Positions 55,573 to 64,000 of a stretch of 64,000 bases of DNA are shown here, piece by piece. The stretch lies in assembly GCA_037833965.1 (NCBI GenBank), contig AP031355.1, positions 9,883,501 to 9,947,500 of the forward strand, in the 5' to 3' direction. Made by a program: the position numbers and the translations under genes. Origin of the DNA: Marchantia polymorpha subsp. ruderalis. Lineage: Eukaryota; Streptophyta; Marchantiopsida; Marchantiales; Marchantiaceae. Within the stretch, counting starts at the first letter, position 1, and each line of letters starts with the position of its first letter. The notes under the pieces were generated by a model that was not told where the DNA came from, did no database searches, and saw nothing but the letters and a program-made list of their open reading frames with translations.

Positions 55573-57139
55573 CTGCCTGGGCCGCACAAGTTTTGCATAT
55601 TAGTATATGTATGATAGAATACAATTGATCTTTGATTATTAAATATCTAATTTTGTTTTCAATTATATAATTTGATTATCTAATTTATTGGTTTCAGGCT
55701 GCATAACAATAAATTCAACCTCGACAAAGAAACTTAGACAAACTCATTTTGTCAAATCACACCCGGGTTCCATTGATGAAATAAAATTTTTATATAACCT
55801 AAAAACCGGAGATTAATACACAATCGATAAGAAAACTCTACATAAGCACGTGTATACACGTGCGTTGAGATTTCCAAGCTGACCAAGTGGTGATATTCAA
55901 ATAAGGACATGAACCGAATGCGACATCTGGAGCCTAAAAAACGATTCCAAACGACGATTCCAAATTAAAAGACATTTAGAGTCATAGGTTCCAATATTCA
56001 TCCTAGTTAAGCTTCACTTTGTTTTTCCTCCTATTCTCACTGCTGAAAAATATTCGAATCTGAGATATAAAGGTATATGCGCAGAAAAAAGGTGAAGATG
56101 ACCTCTAACACCACTCCAATACTCTCATTGATAATCACAGGTGTTTTCGGCTATCTTCCTCGTCGAGATCTTCACAGGTCTAACATGCGGTGGTGTACAG
56201 TCAATATGACACATGTATGTGAGACAGGTCAGTTTCAAATTGCTGAGTATTTGTTCTGATATCTATAGCGATACTGATTCCAAATACTCGTCCTTGCGAA
56301 GATAGCAACAATTTATGTGAATCTTCATTATATTGATATTGTACGTTTTATTAATTAATTTATTGTTAATATTAACTTTGAAAAAATTGAAATTTCTATT
56401 GAACTCTCTTTTTTTCTAGAAATTTGTATCAATATAAGTGATTTGAATATCTCAATATTACTATTGATAGTTTCATTCAATTGATCAAAGCATTAATTAC
56501 AGAAAAGCTTTAGTGAACTTGACAATCTATATGTATGTAGTAACATGTCAGATCAACACTAATGTTTATTAAGTTATAACGAGTACTATGCTTTAAAATT
56601 ACAACATTATAATCTGAAGTTATTCCTTAACCAAAGTTAATTTTAACATGAATATATTGTTGATAATCATTATAAATATTAATAAAATATATCATAAAAT
56701 ATTTTTTTTTAAATGATATTAAAATATCAAAAGTATATATAATCAAAGTTATTATAAAGCATTTTAGATTTTAATTATTTTACAATCATTACAAATAGAT
56801 AACGTCGAACTTATTACTAAAATAATTCTTTCAAAACTAGAATAAAATAGAAAAATTTGTACTAATGATTGAAAATTATTATGACTTTTGTTTTTATTAT
56901 CTTGTTCTTTAGGAAAAATGAGATAAATAGAATAAATAACTATCAACAATTAAAACGTGAAGATCATGATGGCACCATATCTCTCTGAATTACTCTAGAT
57001 GGAGGCGCGTATTTCACATTCGTGGAGCAGTCGAGCTGGTTGGGTGGACAAGGCGTCTGTCATGGTTACTGATACTGTGTCGGTAATCTACTCCATGATT
57101 CTCTGTGGCCACAACTGGTACACGTGCTGGATACGGCCA
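55573..57139. other. AT-rich intergenic sequence
   Basis: Very AT-rich from about 56280 to 56990. No convincing ORF, RNA gene or element end was seen. Confidence 0.5.
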
Positions 57140-57171
57140 AAGAAAAAAAGGTCCCACAAACTTTGTGGCAC

Positions 57172-57216
57172 TTCTGCTCCTCAGAACTCCTGTTCTGAGG
57201 AGCAGAACAGGAGTTC
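57172..57216. repeat. Two interlocking perfect inverted repeats
   Basis: Hairpin 1: TTCTGCTCCTCAGAAC (57172-57187), loop TCCT, GTTCTGAGGAGCAGAA (57192-57207). Hairpin 2: GAACTCCTGTTCTG (57184-57197), loop AGGAG, CAGAACAGGAGTTC (57203-57216). They share bases, so only one can form at a time. Confidence 0.9.
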
Positions 57217-57298
57217 AAAGAATCCTGTTCAAAGAATGCAAGAATTGATGAATGATTCAGGGCTCCCACAAGGTTCAGATATTCTCATAGGTGTACTA

Positions 57299-57539
57299 CC
57301 AAAGCTTTCGTCATTGACTAAGTCACCATTGAAAGTGACAAGCTCACGTTTGTGACTTTCAACGACCAAAGCTTTCGTCATTGAGTAAGTCACCGTTGAA
57401 AGTGACAAGCTCATCTTTGTGACTTTCAACGACCAAAACTTTCGTCATTGACTAAGTCACCGTTGAAAGTGACAAACGTGACCTTGTCACTTTCAACGGT
57501 TTCGCTTTCGGCATTGACATTAGTCAATGCCGAAAGCGA
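57299..57539. repeat. 67-bp repeats with dyads, ending in two perfect hairpins
   Basis: Units start CCAAAGCTTTCGTCATTG-like at 57299, 57366 and 57433. Each has GTTGAAAGT facing ACTTTCAAC. The third merges into a perfect 16-bp hairpin (57460-57475 with 57484-57499), followed by a perfect 17-bp hairpin with an ATTA loop (57502-57518 with 57523-57539). Confidence 0.9.
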
Positions 57540-58160
57540 TGGAAGACTAAATTGACCTCGTCCTTTTCCAGTTCAGAGGATGCTTCTCTATGGGACATCG
57601 CGTAGGTATATCGGTCTCGATTAGCAATAAGTGAAAGGAATAATCTGAGAAAAATCATGGTAGTTCAAGAATCATAGCCAGAAAGGAAACGGTGTCTCAG
57701 TAAGATGTACTTTGCGTCCCACTGCGACTCATGAATGGGAGATTTGACACATGTGATTGTATTCGCCATAAGCAGCATGGCTAGAACAATGTTACTGTGG
57801 AAGAGGTATCATCATAGTGCTGTGCTACTAGCTCACGAACCGATGGCCGCAGACGACTGATTTCTAGTCAGAAAATGGATGAAGGATCGAAATGTAGACA
57901 TCCCCAGGAATAACCCAGTTGCTGTACTCGTATGGGAAAAAAATTTCACCAACGCTTCACTTCATTGTCGAATCCTTATTACTGGCCAGATTGTTCACGG
58001 CTGAAAAGCTTCATTGTGAAATAAGAGGCTGCGGAGAGCACACTGTGCCTAGACTTGAGCCACGTGACGGCGTGGGTCTTCAAGAAGAAGAAGACGAAGA
58101 AGAATTCTAAACCTTGAGGTCAATCAATCACGACATCAACCAGAAGACATTCCATCCAGA

Positions 58161-58236
58161 GTAAGCATCTGAATAATCAGGCCAGCGTAAGCATCTGAAT
58201 AATCAGGCCAGCGTAAGCATCTGGATAATCAGGAAT
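58161..58236. repeat. 26-bp tandem repeat, 2.9 copies
   Basis: Units starting GTAAGCATCTGAATAATCAG at 58161, 58187 and 58213; nearly identical. Confidence 0.85.
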
Positions 58237-58535
58237 GCGACGTGGCATACCTGCAAGCGATCAAGCAGCATGGCTGCTTGATTGGCGAAGAAATAATCTA
58301 CGTTGAGTCATAACGCGATTCCAGAAAGTTATCAGAGTCGTTCCTTTTTGTGTCTGACAGTGCCTGGCCCTGTCAGCTCTTCTTCATCTCGAGATCTTGA
58401 CTCAACTGAGCTGGAAATTCAGATTTCTTGAAAGCCTTACGAGAGCAGCTGGACAATTGCATTCGAAGATTGACTGATCCTGAGTCGTAATTCCGAAGTG
58501 AAGCATTTGCAGGATCTTGGATCTTGGGAGCAGGA

Positions 58536-58862
58536 TCAGGATATTGAGAGTTGGACTGGAGAGCCCATTATTAAATAGACGTCATGCAGGGAGGAGGTTG
58601 CTGCTATGGTTCTGATGGAATGTCTGATGGTGCAGAAGTTTGAGGTGAGGAAGCTGGACCTTTTAGCAGGTTTTATTTCTTCGGATATGGTGATTTGTTG
58701 TGCTTTGACCTGATACTCATTCCTAAACTCAAAAATTCGGAGACTTTGAGTTAGCTCGCGGAGATCATAGCTGTCAAGCTCGAAAACTGTGGAGAACCAG
58801 TGGTGCTTGAGATGGTGAACACTCAGCCCCATAACGCCTGTTAGCTCCTCTCTTACGTTCAT
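58536..58862 (-). CDS. Small ORF, unrecognised (108 aa)
   Basis: Starts at an ATG and has a mixed composition (LDSYDLRELTQSLRIFEF segment) without a known motif. It lies divergent to the LRR gene, about 210 bp from its start. It may be chance or a 5' UTR artefact. Confidence 0.2.
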   Translation of the reverse strand: MNVREELTGVMGLSVHHLKHHWFSTVFELDSYDLRELTQSLRIFEFRNEYQVKAQQITISEEIKPAKRSSFLTSNFCTIRHSIRTIAATSSLHDVYLIMGSPVQLSIS

Positions 58863-59072
58863 GTAGAGGGGTCTGAGTGCTTGTCATGTCCTGCGTTGAA
58901 AACCTTAGTTTCCAAGCTCACAAAGTACAGGCAGCATTCATTTTACGTTGTTGGGTTCACATTTGGGCAACAAATTTGGGTGCACATTGACATTGAGAAG
59001 CTCACTGTCATCCCTGGATTTCATAATCCTCAAATTCCTTAGTCCAGTTTGTTGGGGGAGGCACTGAACGGA

Positions 59073-61610
59073 ATGTTGTACAATGGGACTGTGCTGCGAC
59101 CATGGTTCATCTGGGGATTTTGGTTGGGGAGCGTTGTGTGTGTTCAAGCGTATCCATCTTTGGAAGCTGAAGCTCTTTTCTGTCTAAAGGCGACGTATTT
59201 TTCTGGATTGGAGTCGTGGACACTTTCAACATCTCCCTGTGATGGCTGGGTTGGGGTGAAGTGTGACCCTGTCACAAAGAGAATTATCGAAGTAAATGTG
59301 ACCGGGTTGGGAATTCGAGGCACGGTAACTAGTGAGTTGTGCCTGCTAGAAGATTTGGGAGTGCTTTGTCTGAGTCATAACCTGTTCGAGGGCGAGCTGC
59401 CGTCGTGTCTGTGGAACATGACACGGTTGCAGAAACTGGAGGCTGCAAATTTGAATCTGAATGGTTCTCTGTCGGGGATTTGCAATCTGGAGAAGCTGGA
59501 AGTTTTGGATCTCAGTTTCAATGATGTACGCGGTGACGTGCCAGCTTGTTTGTGGAATATGGCACAACTGCGGTCTCTGGACTTGTCCAACAACTTGAAC
59601 CTCGGGGTGGAGGGTCTCCCCGCCAGTGCTTCTGTGACTCTGCTTCAAAATCTGGCGCTCTCGAACTTGCAACTATCTGGATCGCTGCCTGCGTGGCTGG
59701 GCAGCCTACACCAGCTTGAAGAGCTCGACCTCTCTTTCAACAATATTTCGGAGCTTCATTCTTCAGTTGGTAATTTGTCAAGCTTAAGGACTTTGAACTT
59801 GAAGCACAACAAATTAACACAGATTCCACCCTCCATCGATGGATTGTTAAGCATTGTGAAGATGGACTTTTCTGAGAATTTTCTGACAAGTGTACCAAGT
59901 TCATTGAGCAAAGCTGTCAGACTAGAAAGTCTCAACCTGAATTCCAACTATCTATCAGCTATTCCTACCTCTTTGGGAAACCTTCAGTCGTTGAGAAAGC
60001 TGCTTTTTGCCTACAATCTCTGTACCGACCTCCCGTCTTCTTTAGGTGCTCTGGGTAGCCTCGACGAGCTCGATGCCTCGGACAATAAACTGGTTGGATC
60101 ATTCCCCGCATTCATACAAAATATGACCAGTCTGCAGACGCTGAATCTGGCTGGTAACTATCTCAGCGGAGATATACCCACATTCGTCTACTCCGGCTCC
60201 GGGTTTCGACTTCAGAGTCTGAATGTTTCCAGAAACTCCTTCAAAGGAAGCGTGCCAGATTTTTCCTGGGGTAATTATTATGCCATTCTGGACCTAGCTC
60301 ACAATTTGTTTACGGGCGTCCTCCCTCCACTGAATAACTGCACCTTCAGTCTGCTCCGACTTTCCAGCAACAGTCTGACTGGTGGCATTCCGCTGTCCTG
60401 GAGAAACAGCACTGGCTTGCAAATGCTCGATGTATCCAACAATCGGTTGACAGGGCCTGTCCCTGGATTCTTTGGGTTCATGAAGCTGTTGGAGGTTTTT
60501 GATTTGTCAAATAATGAATTTTCAGGCACTCTGCCTTCTAGTTTGGGAAATTGCACCAAACTTCAGAGGATGAGACTTGGGGACAACCTACTCATGACAG
60601 GACCTATCCCTGCCACAATGTGCAGTCCAGGAGGTTCGCTGCTGACATTGTCCTTGGCTTACAGCAACTTTGTGGGTGAAATTCCATCATCGCTGGGTAA
60701 TTGCACGGGATTGAAAGTTCTAGATTTAAGTGGCAATCAGTTCAGTGGAAAACTGCCCCTCAGTCTGCAAGATCTTTCAAGTACATTACGAGTTCTCATT
60801 GTCGCAGGCAACAGACTAGAAGGACTTTTCCCGGAATGGATAGTAAATCTGAGATCTCTGCAGGTACTTGACTTGTCTAAAAACAGTTTCGTAGGGAAGC
60901 TGCCCAGAGACTACTCTCAGCTGGAGGGATTCAGGAGTAGTGCAAGGATGGCCTCGAAGGATACACTTTACTTTGACGATCTCATAATCAATTTCAAAGG
61001 GGGTCTTTTGGATCTGCAGTACCTCCTGTCCGCACGAACGTCTTTCGATGTTTCCAGCAACTTGCTGTTTGGCAATATTCCAGACGAGCTCGCAAAATTA
61101 TACGGCCTGTTACACTTGACCCTGTCCGAGAATAACTTCTCTGGCACAATTCCCGTCAGTCTAGGTAACTTATCAAATCTTGAGTCTCTAGATCTGTCCA
61201 GAAATAGCTTGTTTGGGGCAATACCAGAGGAGATTGGTCATTTATCATCACTGACATACTTCAATGTCGCTCACAATCATCTTTCGGGAGTGATACCCTC
61301 AGGACCTCAAATGAGCTCATTTAACTCTTCGTTATATGCTTATAATGATGGCCTCTGCGGTTCTCCCTTGGCCCGTTGTGTCAACACGGCACTTCTTCAG
61401 AGCTCCCAGCAGAATCATTGGCTTGCAAACAAGTGGATTTCTTTTCCGGCAGTTTTGGCGGGTGCAGTAATAGGGTTCTGGACAATGTCTGCGATCATTA
61501 TCCTCAACAGGAGTCTCAGGGTATTCTTCCTCCAGGCTCCATCTGGGAAGGCCTATATCAGACACTACACTAACGGAAGACCATATGGTATGTACAGACC
61601 TCCGAAGTGA
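59073..61610 (+). CDS. LRR receptor-like protein (RLP), intronless
   Basis: An ATG at 59073 gives 845 residues; the open frame starts 24 bases earlier but only with TTG. An N-terminal hydrophobic signal peptide (WFIWGFWLGSVVCVQA) is followed by an N-cap with paired cysteines (SPCDGWVGVKCD), about 25 leucine-rich repeats, an island (SKDTLYFDDLIINFKGGLL) before the last four repeats, a C-terminal cap (NDGLCGSPLARC), a transmembrane helix (FPAVLAGAVIGFWTMSAIIIL) and a tail of about 30 residues without a kinase. Such proteins sit at the plasma membrane and sense extracellular ligands with partner kinases. Repeats 6-11 are the 23-residue type (LTQIPPSIDGL), unlike the 24-residue LxGxIP plant type around them. 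No breaks were seen. Confidence 0.92.
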   Translation: MLYNGTVLRPWFIWGFWLGSVVCVQAYPSLEAEALFCLKATYFSGLESWTLSTSPCDGWVGVKCDPVTKRIIEVNVTGLGIRGTVTSELCLLEDLGVLCLSHNLFEGELPSCLWNMTRLQKLEAANLNLNGSLSGICNLEKLEVLDLSFNDVRGDVPACLWNMAQLRSLDLSNNLNLGVEGLPASASVTLLQNLALSNLQLSGSLPAWLGSLHQLEELDLSFNNISELHSSVGNLSSLRTLNLKHNKLTQIPPSIDGLLSIVKMDFSENFLTSVPSSLSKAVRLESLNLNSNYLSAIPTSLGNLQSLRKLLFAYNLCTDLPSSLGALGSLDELDASDNKLVGSFPAFIQNMTSLQTLNLAGNYLSGDIPTFVYSGSGFRLQSLNVSRNSFKGSVPDFSWGNYYAILDLAHNLFTGVLPPLNNCTFSLLRLSSNSLTGGIPLSWRNSTGLQMLDVSNNRLTGPVPGFFGFMKLLEVFDLSNNEFSGTLPSSLGNCTKLQRMRLGDNLLMTGPIPATMCSPGGSLLTLSLAYSNFVGEIPSSLGNCTGLKVLDLSGNQFSGKLPLSLQDLSSTLRVLIVAGNRLEGLFPEWIVNLRSLQVLDLSKNSFVGKLPRDYSQLEGFRSSARMASKDTLYFDDLIINFKGGLLDLQYLLSARTSFDVSSNLLFGNIPDELAKLYGLLHLTLSENNFSGTIPVSLGNLSNLESLDLSRNSLFGAIPEEIGHLSSLTYFNVAHNHLSGVIPSGPQMSSFNSSLYAYNDGLCGSPLARCVNTALLQSSQQNHWLANKWISFPAVLAGAVIGFWTMSAIIILNRSLRVFFLQAPSGKAYIRHYTNGRPYGMYRPPK

Positions 61611-62128
61611 GGCACATATCCACTGTTGTCTCGATGAGACATACATTTTGTAAGAGAGTGGAACTTCATAAGAAGTTTTGGAGGAGAGTTCTTCTGAAAC
61701 GTGTCGGCATGTCGTTCTATGAACTGGTAACATGGGAAATGATATCAATTCAGTGTGCACAGTTTTGGCATTTGTCGAATCTTAAAACGTAGACAGGCCC
61801 TTCAATGCAAATAAAGTGTATAGCTGTAGATGAACACTTGCTAAAATACTGATGGCAATACTTCGCTCGACGTGGAGATATCTCTGAGCTCAAACATGCC
61901 GAGCTGAATATTAATTACTTATTTCTGTGTTTACATGTTTTGTTCATCTCCATTTTTCAAGTCAGCCAATAATTTTTTCCGATGAAATTACGTATCGGTG
62001 ACGTGCAACACGGTGATCGCTAAAAAAAATCTTTTAACAATGGTTGCTATTTGTTTTCAAAGTATGGCCAAGGGCTCGGGTTATGTCATTTTCTGTTCAT
62101 GCAACTAACACAGTGCCTTGTGATATAA
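61611..62128. other. 3' flank of the LRR gene, nothing assigned
   Basis: AT-rich sequence with no convincing ORF. Possible upstream exons of the gene at 62129-62983 cannot be placed with confidence. Confidence 0.4.
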
Positions 62129-62983
62129 GTGACACATCTCATCCTTACTTCAAGTACATTTTCTTACTATGGGAACCAAAATTACCCAGAGCCCTGCTAC
62201 TTTTCTATTCATCTGGTGAGCCAGGACCAACGCAAGTATTACTTCCTCACAGTTTGAGCACATTTCCTAGAATGCCCAGAACAAGAAAGAGAAGCGTCTC
62301 GCTCCAACGCTTGATGAGCCGGTGCTTGGGAACTTCACGGTACATTTACACACCGCATCAACGGCACCGGATCTCATCAACGGCATAAAGCTGTTTAGTC
62401 ATCTCTTGAAGGCCATTAAACCACCAAGTTCGACCTTCGTCGTATCCCCAACATTTGTGACAAAGTATGATCGCATGAATTCAAGCGGAGATGTGATTGT
62501 AAGCTAGAGCTCAGACTAACTGGTGTGTAACTCGGAGTCCAACTATCGATCCCTCCGATCCTGCTCTCATGACGTAGTACCTGACCTGCAAACCTGATGG
62601 TAAAGTTCAACCAGATTTTATGAATGATTGTCTCAGCACTGGGAGTAGCAGGGTCAAACTTAGAATGACGATTTATGGAACGAATATGAACGGGAGCTGA
62701 CAGATGAAGTGAACAATCTATGATCATGTTTACAACCAACCGGATTTCTGTGCTCAACGGAATTGTTCATCAGGCGAGGTAGCGTTACGAGAATTGTAAA
62801 ACACATATAGGATATGCTACCTGGTGATAAAATCTTCAGATCAGGTTTTGATATCAATGTATCCGTCTGATATCAAAAAGTCTTCTCGAACACTGTATAC
62901 CTTTATTCTCTTTCAGAGCTGTGAAGGCAATCGCTGAATACGATGAAGTCCTGAATCTCTTCTCCCAATATGTGGCAGCTTAG
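62129..62983 (+). CDS. Probable exons of a spliced gene, unrecognised
   Basis: Protein-like segments linked by good splice signals. Exon a, within 62129-62215, encodes a segment with YYGNQNYPEPCYFSIHL and ends at CTG|GTGAGC. Exon b, 62271-62498, follows TTTCCTAG and encodes NAQNKKEKRLAPTLDEPVLG, then a stretch with NGIKLFSHLLKAIKPP and FVTKYDRMNSSGDVI, ending at a GTAAGC donor; a and b join in phase across a 55-bp intron. A possible exon near 62664 reads NDDLWNEYERELTDE. A last exon follows CTCTTTCAG at 62917 and encodes AVKAIAEYDEVLNLFSQYVAA to TAG 62983. Its phase relative to the others is unresolved. I do not recognise the family. Confidence 0.4.
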
Positions 62984-63638
62984 TCGCGCGAGTTGAAAGC
63001 GAGTAACTCATCTAGACAACATGAGACAAAAACATCGAACTAGAATGTTAAGATTTTCTTTCAGGACCACCTCAGTAAAGCTGACTGCGACTGCATCTTA
63101 TTTTTCTCACGACAAGTTACAATGGTGCAGTGTAACTTGCGGTGAGAGAGAAAAGTAAAGAAGTAGAACGCTTCTCTCAGAAGAAAAAAACCAACCGTAA
63201 TTGCAGTTCAAATCTTAAAGAGATTGTAGATCATTGCTCTATAGGATAAAGATAGGCGGGCAAGGATCTCATGGTAAATTGCAGTCCCTTACAATCAGAA
63301 TCAGCGCAAATGTGGATCGGATCCTCGCCTTAGCGTCTTTGACATAACGGATGTGTCAATGGCTTTAAGGCCAGGATCTGTGCCGTCATTCCAAGGACGT
63401 TAAGATGTGATGAAGATACGATCGAAGTCGTCGCATTTGTCGACTTTCAAACTCCGACTTCAAGTGCAAGTCAGCACGTGCTGTCAAGTACGATCCGCTG
63501 GCTACCAAATGGCGAGGGCAGCGAGCTCGCTTCTCAACTCCATTCAGAAGCTTTAGCCGGGACGGTTCTGGACGGTTCCTTTGTATATGGAGTGATGTGG
63601 ATTAAAATCCTGAGCATTGGCATTGGCAGGACTGCTTC
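62984..63638. other. No gene recognised
   Basis: Mixed composition with a short inverted pair around 63118-63148 (CAAGTTAC...GTAACTTG). Nothing else was assigned. Confidence 0.4.
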
Positions 63639-63875
63639 ATGGCCGTAACTTTTGCTCGGCTCGAGGATTTCTTGCAAATAATCTCAGAAAGGGACCGTCT
63701 TATATTCGGCCCCGACGAGGAGATTATCGGGAGAAATATTTCGGCCTCTTCTTGGGGTTTGGCAACTCATGAGGCCGTGTTTCAGTTCGAAAGCACGGGC
63801 GCCGTCATAGCGGGTCTCCTGTACAGCAGTCGTGGCGTATCGTTGGGTTCTTCTTCGAACTATCGAGTGATTTGA
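63639..63875 (+). CDS. Small ORF, possibly a first exon (78 aa)
   Basis: ATG in a good plant context (TTCATGGCC) opens MAVTFARLEDFLQIISERD and runs 78 codons to TGA. The composition is protein-like (GPDEEIIGRNIS, HEAVFQFESTGAV). It may be a complete small protein or the start of a spliced gene that extends past the window. No family was recognised. Confidence 0.35.
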   Translation: MAVTFARLEDFLQIISERDRLIFGPDEEIIGRNISASSWGLATHEAVFQFESTGAVIAGLLYSSRGVSLGSSSNYRVI

Positions 63876-64000
63876 AGTAGCCCATGGGCAGTTCTGTCGA
63901 GTGATTTGATTACCGGTGATACCGGCTGCGGGCGCGGGCAGGATCTCGGATGTAGGCTAAATATAGTCTCACTCGGTTAATGACAGATGAGCGAATGCAA

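Noticed and set aside
55363..55624. ORFs with a repeated protein sequence
   Set aside because: The repeats are the tandem tRNA-Val 3' halves; the open frames result from the 54-bp period being a multiple of three.

Overview
The window looks like a transposon-dense part of a land-plant nuclear genome. The plant signs are a nuclear-type tRNA-Val(AAC), a tRNA-Ala(UGC), a chromodomain Ty3/gypsy element primed by initiator tRNA-Met, an Athila/Tat-like gypsy element primed by tRNA-Asp, a Ty1/copia remnant, TTTAGGG-like telomeric motifs and a plant LRR receptor-like protein. The style of the retroelement proteins made me think of a bryophyte such as a liverwort, but that is a guess from memory. Everything here was read by eye; no database was searched.

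Positions 1-49270 are almost entirely nested LTR retrotransposon sequence, mostly one gypsy family whose LTRs share termini (TGTGGTAMCCCAC at the start, GTGGGTTATTACA at the end). Order of insertion can be worked out from 5-bp target-site duplications (TSDs). The deepest layer is a minus-strand long LTR (13816-49270, in four pieces). A complete 16.6-kb element (16200-32789, TSD TGTTC), a diverged minus solo LTR (33287-43499, TSD CGTCT/CCTCT) and a plus solo LTR (45324-48789, TSD GCGGC) are inserted in it. The diverged solo LTR contains another minus solo LTR (33869-39166, TSD ATAAC). To the left, a minus short LTR (2580/2622-13815) sits in a copia remnant; it carries a plus short solo LTR (2874-11446, TSD TTAGG), which itself carries a 6.06-kb chromovirus (4915-10976, TSD CCTGT) whose two 420-bp LTRs look identical.

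The most notable system is the complete element at 16200-32789. Its LTRs are about 5.4 kb and each contains a large sense ORF in U3, upstream of the TATA box, so in genomic RNA it would be a third gene 3' of pol. The solo LTR at 33869-39166 has the undamaged version (997 aa). The protein has an N-terminal folded domain, a long Pro/Arg-rich middle built partly from palindromic DNA repeats, and a C-terminal coiled coil. A diverged relative keeps the same frame over about 857 codons with only two stops. A second LTR class of 2.5-3.5 kb has the same ends and R/U5 but lacks the ORF. Gag and pol are in one frame separated by UAG-CAA-UUA, the classic leaky stop context.

From 49271 to 64000 the sequence is lower in GC and non-LTR. 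It holds possible exons at 50230-50864, strand-switching arrays of a roughly 200-bp monomer with a tRNA-like core (51041-55335), two recognisable tRNAs, perfect inverted repeats at 57172-57539, an intronless LRR receptor-like protein gene (59073-61610), probable exons of a spliced gene (62129-62983) and a small ORF at 63639-63875.
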